Positions 46,577 to 56,532 of a DNA stretch of 64,000 nucleotides are shown here, piece by piece; position 1 is the first letter of the stretch; the number at the start of each line of letters is the position of its first letter. The translations under genes were made by a program, and so were the position numbers. Source of the stretch: Vicingus serpentipes (GTDB taxonomy: Bacteria; Bacteroidota; Bacteroidia; Flavobacteriales_E; Vicingaceae); assembly GCF_007993035.1 (NCBI RefSeq), contig NZ_VOOS01000001.1:682001-746000 (forward strand). The letters are read 5' to 3'. The notes under the pieces are model-generated. The model was given only the letters and a program-made list of their open reading frames with translations, made no database searches and was not told the origin of the DNA.

Positions 46577-48355
46577 TTAGTGTCCTCCATCATTTTCGTT
46601 TTCACCAAGAGGAGTTGTTTGCGGTATAAAATCTTCACCTCCAACATAATCCCCATTCTCATCAACTTTACTATAATCATAAGCCCATCTATGAACCTCA
46701 GGAATTTCACCATGCCAGTTACCGTGGATATGTTCCACAGGTGTAGTCCACTCTAAAGAGTTTGCTTTCCATGGATTCATTGGCGCTCTTGGACCTCTTA
46801 ATGCACTATATACAAAATTGAATAAAAATAATAACTGACCAATAGCTGCCACTATAGCAAACATTGAAATCAACTCATTAATATCTACTAAATTATCAAA
46901 AAGAGGAAATTCAGAATTTGTATAATATCTTCTAGGTACACCAGCAAGACCTAAGAAATGCATAGGGAAGAAAACGCCATAAGCACTAACAATTGTAACC
47001 CAAAAATGTAAATTTCCTAGATTGTTATTCATCATTCTTCCAAATAGTTTTGGGAACCAGTGGTAAACACCTGCAAACATTCCAAAAATAGCAGATAACC
47101 CCATTACAATATGAAAGTGACCTATTACAAAATAAGTATCATGAACATTTATATCAAGAGCCGAATCACCAAGTACAAGACCAGTAACACCACCAGAAAT
47201 AAAAGTAGAAACTAAACCAATACTAAATAGAGCCGCAGGTGAATAAATAATATTCCCTTTCCATAGAGTTGTTAAATAATTAAAAACTTTAACAGCAGAT
47301 GGAATAGCAATCAATAGTGTTGTGAAAGTAAATACAGCTCCTAAAAATGGATTCATTCCAGTTACAAACATATGGTGCCCCCATACAATAAATGATAAGA
47401 AAGCAATAGCCATCATTGAACCAATCATTGCTCTATAACCAAATATTGGTTTTCTAGACATTGTTGAAATAATTTCAGAAGTAATACCTAAAGCTGGTAA
47501 TAAAACTATATATACCTCAGGGTGTCCTAAAAACCAAAATAAATGTTCAAATAATATTGGACTTCCACCAGTATGTTCTAATACTTGACCTCCAATATAA
47601 ATATCTGACAAATAAAAACTAGTGCCGAAACTTCTATCAAAAACCAATAACAAAGCCGCAGCTAATAAAACAGGGAATGATAATACACCAATAATAGCAG
47701 TTAAAAAGAATGCCCAAATTGTTAATGGTAAACGAGTCATACTCATACCTTTTGTTCTTAGGTTAAGTATAGTTACAATATAATTCAAACTACCTAATAA
47801 AGATGATACAATGAAGACAGACATTGCAACCAACCACAGTGTCATTCCTGCTCCAGAACCTGGTATAGCCTGAGGCAGCGCACTTAAAGGAGGGTATATA
47901 GTCCAACCAGCAGATGCCGCTCCACCTTCTACAACTAATGAAATAATCATTATTATAGAAGACAAAAAGAAAAACCAATATGATAACATATTTAAGAATC
48001 CTGACGCCATATCTCTAGCTCCAATCTGAAGAGGTATTAATAAATTACTAAATGTACCACTCAAACCTGCAGTTAGAAGGAAAAATACCATTATAGTACC
48101 ATGCATTGTAACCAATGATAGGTATTTATCTGGTGCCATTACTCCATTTTCAGCCCATGAGCCCATTAACGTTTCAACAAGCCAAAAACTTTCTCCAGGC
48201 CAACCTAATTGTAACCTAAATAAAGTTGACATAATCATACCGATGAATCCCATGATAAAACCAGTTATTAAAAACTGTTTTGCAATCATTTTGTGATCAG
48301 TACTAAAGATATATTTAAATAAAAAATCTTCTTGATGATGATGATGTGTACTCAT
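46577..48355 (-). CDS. ctaD: Cytochrome c oxidase subunit I (aa3-type, family A)
   Basis: This 592-residue catalytic subunit has twelve or more membrane segments and carries the haem and CuB ligands. The helix VI motif HPEVY contains the CuB histidine, the proton-channel glutamate and the cross-linked tyrosine, which places it in the A1 group. Other landmarks are VTMHGTIMVFF, WGHHMFVTGMNP (two CuB histidines) and HDTYFVIGHFHIVMGLSAIF (haem ligands). It reduces oxygen to water using electrons from alternative complex III. The N-terminal STHHHHQ is a natural His cluster. It follows subunit II by 34 nt. Confidence 0.97.
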   Translation of the reverse strand: MSTHHHHQEDFLFKYIFSTDHKMIAKQFLITGFIMGFIGMIMSTLFRLQLGWPGESFWLVETLMGSWAENGVMAPDKYLSLVTMHGTIMVFFLLTAGLSGTFSNLLIPLQIGARDMASGFLNMLSYWFFFLSSIIMIISLVVEGGAASAGWTIYPPLSALPQAIPGSGAGMTLWLVAMSVFIVSSLLGSLNYIVTILNLRTKGMSMTRLPLTIWAFFLTAIIGVLSFPVLLAAALLLVFDRSFGTSFYLSDIYIGGQVLEHTGGSPILFEHLFWFLGHPEVYIVLLPALGITSEIISTMSRKPIFGYRAMIGSMMAIAFLSFIVWGHHMFVTGMNPFLGAVFTFTTLLIAIPSAVKVFNYLTTLWKGNIIYSPAALFSIGLVSTFISGGVTGLVLGDSALDINVHDTYFVIGHFHIVMGLSAIFGMFAGVYHWFPKLFGRMMNNNLGNLHFWVTIVSAYGVFFPMHFLGLAGVPRRYYTNSEFPLFDNLVDINELISMFAIVAAIGQLLFLFNFVYSALRGPRAPMNPWKANSLEWTTPVEHIHGNWHGEIPEVHRWAYDYSKVDENGDYVGGEDFIPQTTPLGENENDGGH

Positions 48356-48389
48356 TATTTTATCTCTATTAAATAAGTGTTATAATAAA

Positions 48390-49364
48390 TTAATTTGCAG
48401 CAAAAGTTTTTTGTTCTGCTAACCATTTTTCGTAATCTTCTTTGCTTTCAACTATAATATTCATTTGCATATTGTAATGAGCTGCTCCACAAATCTTGTT
48501 ACATAGCAAGATATATTCAAACTCATCATTTCCAGTTATCTCTTTCATCTCTTTTGAAGTGATTGTTGGAACAAAGTTAAACTGAGTTTTTAAACCTGGA
48601 ACACAATTCATTTGAGCTCTAAAGTGTGGCATATAAGCACTATGCATAACATCTGTTGATCTCATTACAAATTGAACTGGAACATTAACAGGTATATGGA
48701 ATTCTCCTTTCACAATTTTATCATCCTTAGCATTTTCATCACTACCATCAACACCAATAAAGTTAGTGCCTTCAATATAATTAACATTTGCTCTACCTAA
48801 CTTACCATCTTCACCTGCATATCTAGCTCCCCAAGAAAACTGCTGTCCAACCAATTCTATTAATACATGCTCTTGATCTTCTGCAATAGGCGTCATTATT
48901 TTATTCCAGTTACTTAACCCATATAAGATTAATACAGTAAGAGCTAGAGAAGGAACTATAGTCCAAATCATCTCTAATTTATTACTATGAGAGAAAAAAG
49001 TAGCTTTTCTTTTAGAACTATAGGCATACTTATATGCAAACCAAAACAAGAAAATGTGGGTTAAAACAAAAACAGGTATTATAAACCACATAGTTACAGT
49101 CATCAAACTATCAATACCTACACCATGTTCAGATGCAGAAACTGGAAGTAATCTGTCTCCCCAATTAACTACCTGCCAAATGAAAAATCCGAAATAAAAT
49201 ACAAGAAAAGCAAGCATTAAATATGCTTGTGACTTACTTTCTTTTTCAGAAATTTCATAAATTTTTTCACCTTGACTTATAGCTCTTAATTCAGCTATTT
49301 TCAATATTTGAACTCCAGTAACAATTATCAGTAATATTACTATGGTTATAATTATAGTCATCAT
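48390..49364 (-). CDS. ctaC: Cytochrome c oxidase subunit II
   Basis: This 324-residue protein has a C-terminal cupredoxin domain with the CuA motif CNKICGAAHYNM (Cys, Cys, His, Met) and the distal histidine in DVMHSAYMPHFRAQM. Four membrane segments are seen (about 1-24, 48-68, 87-113, 129-150), two more than classical subunit II. There is no fused cytochrome c domain. It is first of the oxidase genes, 102 nt after actF; the gap contains an AT-rich imperfect hairpin but no clear promoter. Confidence 0.95.
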   Translation of the reverse strand: MMTIIITIVILLIIVTGVQILKIAELRAISQGEKIYEISEKESKSQAYLMLAFLVFYFGFFIWQVVNWGDRLLPVSASEHGVGIDSLMTVTMWFIIPVFVLTHIFLFWFAYKYAYSSKRKATFFSHSNKLEMIWTIVPSLALTVLILYGLSNWNKIMTPIAEDQEHVLIELVGQQFSWGARYAGEDGKLGRANVNYIEGTNFIGVDGSDENAKDDKIVKGEFHIPVNVPVQFVMRSTDVMHSAYMPHFRAQMNCVPGLKTQFNFVPTITSKEMKEITGNDEFEYILLCNKICGAAHYNMQMNIIVESKEDYEKWLAEQKTFAAN

Positions 49365-49466
49365 AATTTTAGACTTTCTTTTGTTATTTTAAAACACTAT
49401 TTTCTATCACTTTTTCAATTCCTCGAATATATATATTTCGAAGATTTAATACAAACTTTCTATATA

Positions 49467-50675
49467 TTAGGTATGAAGATGAACACTTTCATCATACATA
49501 GGATGATTTTTTGTCATTAAAGGAGCTTTAGCTAAAGACCTTAATGTAAACATCAAAAATAAACCTAAAAACATTAAAAACATACCTATTTCGATTGCGC
49601 CTAAAGCCCCATGATCATGCATTGTTCCTGGAAGTACCATTGTTAAAACATCTAACCAATGCGTAAAAAATATAATTAATGCTACAGGAACTAAGAATAC
49701 AACATTTCTCTTAGCATCTCTGGACATAAGCACAAAGAATGGTAAAATGAAATTAACAAAGAATGTTCCTAGGTATAACAATTTGTAATCATTAAATCTT
49801 TCTAAATAATATGTTACTTCTTCAGGAATATTAGAATACCAAATCAACATAAACTGAGAGAACCATAAATAAGACCACAAACAGCTAATTCCAAACATCC
49901 ATTTTCCTAAATCATGAATATGACTGTCATTAACTTCTTTTAAATATCCTTGTGATTTAAGATATAAAACTAACATTAAACCTACAATAATTGAAGATAC
50001 CCACATCCCAGAGAATGCATACCATCCAAACATTGTACTAAACCAGTGAACATCAATTGACATTAACCAATCCCAAGCAGATGATGACGATGTGTATGCA
50101 AAAAATGCGACAAATAAAACTCCCATAAAAATACTCTTCTTATATATTGGAGATGTTTCACCATCAGCAAGTGATAATTTATCCTCAGCTAAAGAATTTT
50201 TTCTAAACCAGTTAGCAAAAAACATCCAAACAGCAAAATAAGCTATTGTTCTACCCCAGAAGAATGCTTGATTTAAATAACCTGACTTACCAGCTATAAT
50301 AGCATCATAATGATGACTAGTTGGGTCTGTTATACCTTCAGCCATCCAATGGTAAATATGATTCCAGTGTAAACTACCTCCAATAAAGACTAAAAGTAAT
50401 GCTATAGCGGATACAGGCATAAAACTCATAGTTGCTTGAAATATTCGATGCGTAGTAACACCCCAAGCCATTTCAGATACATACTGTAAAGCTAAAAAGA
50501 ACAATGATGCTAAAGATATTGTGAAGAAAAAATAACCATTCACTAACAAGTTAGCCCATAATCTTTGCCCTGTATGACCATGACTAGTCAATAAACCAAT
50601 TAAAAAAGCAGCTAAACCTACTACTATTAATAGGATTGTTGTGATGTTAGCTTTTTTTGATATTTTATATTCCAT
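49467..50675 (-). CDS. actF: Alternative complex III subunit ActF
   Basis: This 402-residue integral membrane protein of the NrfD/PsrC-like fold has about ten membrane segments. Seen: FFWGRTIAYFAVWMFFANWF, WDWLMSIDVHWFSTMFGWY and CLWSYLWFSQFMLIWYSN, all characteristic of Bacteroidota ActF. It is a quinol-side membrane subunit of quinol:cytochrome c oxidoreductase. The frame is open to 50729 and overlaps actE there; ATG 50675 removes that overlap and is preferred. Last of the six act genes. Confidence 0.92.
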   Translation of the reverse strand: MEYKISKKANITTILLIVVGLAAFLIGLLTSHGHTGQRLWANLLVNGYFFFTISLASLFFLALQYVSEMAWGVTTHRIFQATMSFMPVSAIALLLVFIGGSLHWNHIYHWMAEGITDPTSHHYDAIIAGKSGYLNQAFFWGRTIAYFAVWMFFANWFRKNSLAEDKLSLADGETSPIYKKSIFMGVLFVAFFAYTSSSSAWDWLMSIDVHWFSTMFGWYAFSGMWVSSIIVGLMLVLYLKSQGYLKEVNDSHIHDLGKWMFGISCLWSYLWFSQFMLIWYSNIPEEVTYYLERFNDYKLLYLGTFFVNFILPFFVLMSRDAKRNVVFLVPVALIIFFTHWLDVLTMVLPGTMHDHGALGAIEIGMFLMFLGLFLMFTLRSLAKAPLMTKNHPMYDESVHLHT

Positions 50676-50700
50676 TTTATTAATGTTTTGTTTAATCAAA

Positions 50701-51342
50701 TTATTCTTGAATAGTTTCATCTGAAGCAACTACTTCTTCAATTACTTTATTTGGATTTTCCTTCATAAATTCAGTTCTGATATAATGAACCAATTTCCAT
50801 CTTTCTTCTTTATTCAATTGAGAAGCATGAGACCCCATTAAACCTTTTCCATAAGTAATTGTGTGAAACATCTTACCTTCAGATATAGCTAAACCTTCTT
50901 TAAATTTTACCGGAAGTGGAGGAAATTTTTCACGTTCTACTATAGTTCCATCACCTTGTCCAGTTTTTCCATGACAGTGTACACAAAACATTCCGTATAA
51001 CTCTTTTCCTTCTTTACCTATATTATCATCATACTGAATAGGATTTTTCAAATTAGCCCCAGCTAATTCATAACCTTCAGCATCATTTTTATATTCATAT
51101 GGACTAAATCCTCGAGGTATAGTACCTTCAACTGGTGTACGAGCTGACATTTTATTAGTTAACTCAACATTTGTTCTGTCTTTTAAATCACCATAATCAA
51201 CATATGGCTCAATAGAAGGAGAACGATACATGTCAGGCATATACTCTGGTGCTAAACCATCTTTCTCTTTACAAGAAAAAACTGATAATATAACAACTGC
51301 AAGAGTTAGTTTAGCTAAAATATTTTGATACTTTGTTTTCAT
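50701..51342 (-). CDS. actE: Alternative complex III monohaem cytochrome c ActE
   Basis: This 213-residue lipoprotein has a signal ending VFSC, followed by one cytochrome c domain with CVHCHGKTGQGDG and a candidate methionine ligand in GKGLMGSHASQL. It carries electrons out of the ActB/ActA chain. Three in-frame ATGs lie at 51351, 51348 and 51342; the last gives the cleanest lipoprotein signal. It is between actD and actF. Confidence 0.92.
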   Translation of the reverse strand: MKTKYQNILAKLTLAVVILSVFSCKEKDGLAPEYMPDMYRSPSIEPYVDYGDLKDRTNVELTNKMSARTPVEGTIPRGFSPYEYKNDAEGYELAGANLKNPIQYDDNIGKEGKELYGMFCVHCHGKTGQGDGTIVEREKFPPLPVKFKEGLAISEGKMFHTITYGKGLMGSHASQLNKEERWKLVHYIRTEFMKENPNKVIEEVVASDETIQE

Positions 51343-51358
51343 AAACATCATTCTATAA

Positions 51359-51889
51359 TTATGAATTTTTTACATCAACTTTTAAAACACAAGTTTCATT
51401 AATTAATGCTTTGATTTCTTCTTCACTAACATCGTTATCATGAGTGTGTATTTCCATTACAAACCAATCGTCAGTTGTTCTTAAATAAGGGTTTCTAGCT
51501 TTAAATCCAGGTAAAGTCCAGTTACGTAATAAATATGTAATTGACATACCATGAGCAGCACAAAGAACACCAAATTCAAAAGTAACAGGTATAAATGATG
51601 GCAAGTTTGTTAGAATACTAAAATTAGGTTTACCTCCAATATTCAAAGGCCAATCTTGAATCATAAAGAAATATAACCCTGATAAAGCCAAAGAAACACC
51701 AATCATACCATAGATAAAAGCAGCCATAGCTATTCTTGTTCTCTTTAATCCAATTACAGGATCAAGACCATGAATTGGAAAAGGTGAAAATACATCTCTA
51801 ATGTAAATACCTTTTGCAACAAGATGTTTTGCACTTTCTAAAAGTACGTAGTCATCATCGTAGATTGCGTATATTTTTTTACTTGACAT
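51359..51889 (-). CDS. actD: Alternative complex III subunit ActD (DUF3341)
   Basis: This 176-residue protein has two central membrane segments (about 60-80 and 100-125) with soluble ends. It contains YDDDYVLLESAKHLVAKGIY, FPIHGLDPVIGLKRTRI and GTRNPYLRT-like KARNPYLRTTDDWFVMEI, typical of DUF3341/ActD. It supports the quinol-oxidising membrane core. 35 nt after actC, 7 nt before actE. Confidence 0.93.
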   Translation of the reverse strand: MSSKKIYAIYDDDYVLLESAKHLVAKGIYIRDVFSPFPIHGLDPVIGLKRTRIAMAAFIYGMIGVSLALSGLYFFMIQDWPLNIGGKPNFSILTNLPSFIPVTFEFGVLCAAHGMSITYLLRNWTLPGFKARNPYLRTTDDWFVMEIHTHDNDVSEEEIKALINETCVLKVDVKNS

Positions 51890-51924
51890 AATTTATATAT
51901 TCAAACATTTATAATATTAAATTC

Positions 51925-53334
51925 TTACTTTTTTACAGGATGTAATTTATGAAATTCTTCATCCGACATGTTTTTGTATCTCTCACTTGAAGATTTCATT
52001 ATACTTTTTACCTCATTAAAAGCTAATACAGGGAAATACTTTAAAAACAATAAGTAAAATACTGAGAAGATTCCAATTGTACCAACATAAACACCTATAT
52101 CAACCCAAGTAGGATAAAACATAGACCAACTAGATGGTAAATAATCTCTGTGAACAGAAGTAACAATAATTACAAATCTTTCAAACCACATTCCAATATT
52201 TACAATTATTGACATAAAAAAAGTAAACCCTAAACTAGTTCTTAATTTTTTAGACCAAAATAAATGAGGTGAAACAACATTACAAGTCATCATTGCCCAG
52301 TAAGCCCATGCATATGGACCAGAGAAACGATTTATAAATGCGTACGACTCATATTCTACTCCAGAATAGTAAGACATAAATAACTCAGTTAAATAAGCAA
52401 CCCCTACAATAGAACCTGTAACAATAATTACAATATTCATGTATTCAATATGCTTAATAGTAACATAAGCTTCTAATCTCATTGCCTTTCTAACAATTAA
52501 CATTAACGTTTGTACCATTGCAAATCCTGAGAAAACAGCTCCAGCGACGAAGTAAGGAGGAAAAATTGTTGTATGCCATCCAGGAATTACAGAAGTAGCA
52601 AAATCCATTGATACTATTGAGTGAACTGAGAATACAAGAGGTGTTGCTAATCCTGCTAATACTAAAGATACTTCTTCAAAACGTTGCCATGCCTTTGCAT
52701 TACCTGTCCATCCGAAACTTAATAATGCATACATTAATTTAGGAACTGGTTTTTTAGCTCTATCTCTAATAGATGCAAAATCAGGTATTAATCCAATATA
52801 CCAGAAAACTAAAGAAACTGACATATAAGTACTAATAGCAAATACATCCCATAAAAGAGGTGAATTAAAGTTTACCCATAAAGAACCAAATTGATTTGGT
52901 AATGGTAACACCCAATAAGCCATCCAAATTCTTCCCATGTGAATCATAGGGAACATTCCTGCCATAAATACAGCAAAGATAGTCATCGCTTCAGCGGGAC
53001 GGTTAATAGCCATTCTCCACTTCTGACGGAAAAGTAATAACACTGCTGAAATTAAGGTTCCTGCGTGACCAATACCAACCCACCAAACAAAGTTAGTAAT
53101 ATCCCAAGCCCAACCAACAGTATTGTTTAGACCCCATGTTCCAATTCCAACACCTAATAAATATAATATTGATCCTATTCCCCATAAAGCAATAATTACT
53201 GCTATGGTCATCAATATTTTCCACATTTTAGTTGGAGAGTGTTCTATAGTATGTAAGACATCATTTGTTATCTTACTATACGTAACATCATTTCCTAAAA
53301 TTAATGGTTCTCTTATTGCTGCTTCTTTATGCAT
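51925..53334 (-). CDS. actC: Alternative complex III subunit ActC (NrfD family)
   Basis: This 469-residue NrfD/PsrC-type integral membrane protein has about ten membrane segments and is the likely quinol-binding subunit. Seen: WWVGIGHAGTLISAVLLLFR, EAMTIFAVFMAGMFPMIHMG and SFGWTGNAKAWQRFEEVSLV. Domain and gene order match ActC. It lies 26 nt after actB. Confidence 0.95.
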   Translation of the reverse strand: MHKEAAIREPLILGNDVTYSKITNDVLHTIEHSPTKMWKILMTIAVIIALWGIGSILYLLGVGIGTWGLNNTVGWAWDITNFVWWVGIGHAGTLISAVLLLFRQKWRMAINRPAEAMTIFAVFMAGMFPMIHMGRIWMAYWVLPLPNQFGSLWVNFNSPLLWDVFAISTYMSVSLVFWYIGLIPDFASIRDRAKKPVPKLMYALLSFGWTGNAKAWQRFEEVSLVLAGLATPLVFSVHSIVSMDFATSVIPGWHTTIFPPYFVAGAVFSGFAMVQTLMLIVRKAMRLEAYVTIKHIEYMNIVIIVTGSIVGVAYLTELFMSYYSGVEYESYAFINRFSGPYAWAYWAMMTCNVVSPHLFWSKKLRTSLGFTFFMSIIVNIGMWFERFVIIVTSVHRDYLPSSWSMFYPTWVDIGVYVGTIGIFSVFYLLFLKYFPVLAFNEVKSIMKSSSERYKNMSDEEFHKLHPVKK

Positions 53335-53360
53335 TCTTTTAAATTTTATTAAAACAACTA

Positions 53361-56300
53361 TTAAGCTTCGTTATTTTGTAAGTTTCTTACTTTAGTTTGA
53401 TAGTATATGTTTGGTTGTTGTCCAACCTCTTCAATTACTCTGTATGCTCTATCATGATTCATACCTTCAGCAACTTTACTTGAATTATCATTTAAATCTC
53501 CAAATGTTATTGCATTTGTAGGACAAGCTGAAGAACATGCAGTTTGAATAGATCCATCCACAACCTTAGCACCAGCTTTTTTCGCTTCTAACTTACCAGC
53601 TTGAATTTGTTGTACACATAAACTACATTTTTCCATTACTCCTCTAGATCTAACAACAACATCTGGATTAAGTACCATACGTCCTAAATCATCTTGAGAA
53701 GGATTAAAATCTGAAAATTTATTATACGCTTTATAATTGTACCAGTTAAATCTTCTTACTTTATAAGCACAGTTATTAGCACAGTATCTAGTACCTATAC
53801 AACGGTTATAAGCCATCATATTTAGACCTTCATTACTATGTGTGGTTGCTGCAACAGGACAAACTGTTTCACAACCTGCATGATTACAATGCTGACACAT
53901 CATTGGCTGATGAACAACGCTAGGGTTATCAGCTGCAAATTCCATAGCAGAATAAGCTCCAATACCACCTAAATCTTCAGCTGCTTTCGTTTTTTCATGA
54001 GTTTCACCTATCTTACCAACCTCTTGATGCTCACTAGAATAGTATCTATCTATTCTTAACCAGTGCATTATTCTACCTCTTCTTACTTCATCTTTTCCTA
54101 TAACTGCAACATTGTTTTCAGAAACACATGACGTAACACATGCACTACATCCAGTACAAGTGTTTAAGTCGATTGACATACCCCATCTGTGACCAATATT
54201 TTCAACTGGTTGTGCTCCCCATAAATCAATCTCTTTTATGTTCTTTTGAACGGCTTCACCTTTTTCATGAAACAATAAAGTATGAGCTGGATTATAATCT
54301 GATTTATTTCCTTTTTTGTATGTATCAAATGTAGTCTCTCTAATAATAGAGTCTCTACCCATTATTGTTTGTTGTGTTTGTGTAGCTGCAATATGATATT
54401 CCATATCAACATCAACAGTTGTTGCAACACCATAATAATTGAAACCTTGTTTAGTTAAAGCAACTAAAGGATAAGCATTTTTACCTGTAGGTTCTGCCAT
54501 ATTCCCAACAACCTTACCATAACCTAAAGCAACACCTATTGTTCCTTTAGCTTGACCTGGCTGAGCTACTACAGGGAGATTTTCAACAGTTTTACCATTT
54601 ACACTAATATTAACGACATTAATTAATTCTTCTTGGCCTAATTTAATGTTATATCCCTTTTCTTGCATTTCTGCAGGATTCATAGTTACATAATTATCCC
54701 AGGTAACTTTAGTTAATGGATCTGGCATTTCTTGTAACCAAGGGTTATCAGCCCCTGAGCCATCTCCAACACCAATATTTTGAGTTAATTCAATTTCTAA
54801 ATCTCCTCCTTTAATTGACTTAACTGCATTATATGCAGCAGCAACATCACCACTAAATGGAGCTAATTCTTTAGCTTCAACTGGAAATTCAACAACCCCA
54901 TCATGTAATACTTTATTCCAAAAGTCATTAAAGAATAATTGAGAAGATTGTTTATTAAAAACATTAGTCTCCCATCCTTTTCTTAAATAGTCATAATAAG
55001 AATCATTATTTCCATTCCATTTCAACAAACACTCTTCTGGTTGTCTTGTATCAAATAATGGAGAAATAGTAGGCTGACCTAATGAATAATACCCTTCAAC
55101 AGGATTCGCTTCAGACCATGATTCTAACTGATGATTACTTGCAGCAACATATTTACATGCAGCAGCAGTGTCATTCATTTTTGTAGTAAAACAAACAGTA
55201 GTTTTTACTTTTGCTAACGCAGCCTTAAATTCTTGACCAAGAGTAAATACTGGATCAATACCATTTATAAATAAAGCATCAACCTCTCCAGCATTCATTT
55301 CTTTCATTAAAGCTAGCAAAGCTTTATCATCACCCTGCTTAGTATTAGAATGTCTGTTTAAATCAATTGTTTTACCATAATTCTCTAATAAAGAATTAAT
55401 AGCATTTACAATAACTTGAACATTTTTATCATTTGAACCACAAACGACAATTGATTCTCCTTTTGTAGATTTTAAATCTTTTACTATAGCATTAACAAAT
55501 GCATCGTATTTTGCATTAGAAGCATTTAAGCTCCCTCCTAATTTACTATAAATTTGAGCTAAAATAGCTCCATATTCAGAAGGTTTAACAGGAATCCTAA
55601 CATCTGCATTAGTTCCTGACAATGACATGTTTGCCTCTATCTGATAATGCTTAGACATCCAATCATTATCTGGCTTTCGAGTTTGAGCATAATCATTAAC
55701 ATACATTAACGCATCTAACCAGTTACCCATAAAATCAGCACCAACAGAAACTATTGTTTTAGCTTTTGCAAAATTATATGTTGGTATTGCCATCTTACCA
55801 AATGACTCTTGGTTTGCATTTAAAATACCTGAGTAAGAAATAGGGTTATACTGAACCAATACTTCATTTTTAGTAGCTTGATCAATTTCTTCTCCCTCAA
55901 CTTTTACTAAACCATTTATAATTTGTTTAGCTGTTCCACTAATTATCGTATTTGATAAAAACTTAATGTTTTTAGCTCCTGCTAAATCTTTAGTAATAGC
56001 TTTATCTAGAGAAGCCCAATCTGATTCACTTCCATTCATCATAGGTTTTTTTAACCTATTATTATCATATAACGATAATACCGAAGAATTTATTCTAGCA
56101 TTAACAGCACCTTTAGTTAAAGATGATGATTTATTTCCACTAATAAATATTGGACGACCTTCTCTCGTTTTAACCAAGATAGGAGCATAATCATTACCAT
56201 CAAAATAAGTAGATGCATAATAATTAGCAACACCTGGTGTAATTTCTTCAGGTTTATTTAAGTAAGGTATAGCTTTAGTTACCGGCGTTTCACAAGCAGC

Positions 56301-56501
56301 CAATGAAGCAGCAGCAACACCAAATCCTAAAAACTTTAAAAAATCTCTTCTAGTAGTAGAAGTGTTTTCTAAAGATTCTTTATCACCTAAAAACTCATCT
56401 ACAGGCAAGTGCTCAGGAAATTCATTTTTAGTAGACGCTAAAAAGTTAGGGTCTTCATTTAATTGTTCTAATCCTTTCCAGTATTTCTTTGTATTAGCCA
56501 T
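53361..56501 (-). CDS. actB: Alternative complex III iron-sulfur subunit ActB
   Basis: This 1046-residue fusion joins a molybdopterin-oxidoreductase-like domain (N-terminal, without known Mo cofactor in ActB) to a C-terminal ferredoxin-type domain. The N-terminus has a twin-arginine-like signal RRDFLKFLGFGVAAAS followed by the lipobox-like cysteine LAAC, suggesting Tat export and lipid anchoring. Cluster motifs are CTGCSACVTSC, CQHCNHAGCETVCP, CIGTRYCANNC, CSLCVQQI and CSSACP, enough for four Fe-S clusters. It passes electrons from quinol to the haems of ActA and ActE. It lies 31 nt after actA. Confidence 0.95.
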   Translation of the reverse strand: MANTKKYWKGLEQLNEDPNFLASTKNEFPEHLPVDEFLGDKESLENTSTTRRDFLKFLGFGVAAASLAACETPVTKAIPYLNKPEEITPGVANYYASTYFDGNDYAPILVKTREGRPIFISGNKSSSLTKGAVNARINSSVLSLYDNNRLKKPMMNGSESDWASLDKAITKDLAGAKNIKFLSNTIISGTAKQIINGLVKVEGEEIDQATKNEVLVQYNPISYSGILNANQESFGKMAIPTYNFAKAKTIVSVGADFMGNWLDALMYVNDYAQTRKPDNDWMSKHYQIEANMSLSGTNADVRIPVKPSEYGAILAQIYSKLGGSLNASNAKYDAFVNAIVKDLKSTKGESIVVCGSNDKNVQVIVNAINSLLENYGKTIDLNRHSNTKQGDDKALLALMKEMNAGEVDALFINGIDPVFTLGQEFKAALAKVKTTVCFTTKMNDTAAACKYVAASNHQLESWSEANPVEGYYSLGQPTISPLFDTRQPEECLLKWNGNNDSYYDYLRKGWETNVFNKQSSQLFFNDFWNKVLHDGVVEFPVEAKELAPFSGDVAAAYNAVKSIKGGDLEIELTQNIGVGDGSGADNPWLQEMPDPLTKVTWDNYVTMNPAEMQEKGYNIKLGQEELINVVNISVNGKTVENLPVVAQPGQAKGTIGVALGYGKVVGNMAEPTGKNAYPLVALTKQGFNYYGVATTVDVDMEYHIAATQTQQTIMGRDSIIRETTFDTYKKGNKSDYNPAHTLLFHEKGEAVQKNIKEIDLWGAQPVENIGHRWGMSIDLNTCTGCSACVTSCVSENNVAVIGKDEVRRGRIMHWLRIDRYYSSEHQEVGKIGETHEKTKAAEDLGGIGAYSAMEFAADNPSVVHQPMMCQHCNHAGCETVCPVAATTHSNEGLNMMAYNRCIGTRYCANNCAYKVRRFNWYNYKAYNKFSDFNPSQDDLGRMVLNPDVVVRSRGVMEKCSLCVQQIQAGKLEAKKAGAKVVDGSIQTACSSACPTNAITFGDLNDNSSKVAEGMNHDRAYRVIEEVGQQPNIYYQTKVRNLQNNEA

Positions 56502-56532
56502 ATTCTATTAAAGCTTAAAAATTCTAATTATA

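Noticed and set aside
48320-48355. Four histidines at the N-terminus of oxidase subunit I resembling a tag
   Set aside because: Natural His-rich N-termini occur in this protein family; nothing else suggests an engineered sequence.
49425-49445. TCGAA/TTCGA arms around an AT-alternating centre between actF and ctaC
   Set aside because: Short arms in very AT-rich DNA; no T-run, so neither terminator nor operator can be supported.
50676-50729. Longer start for actF overlapping actE
   Set aside because: It would overlap actE by 29 nt with a TTG start; ATG 50675 fits the membrane protein start.
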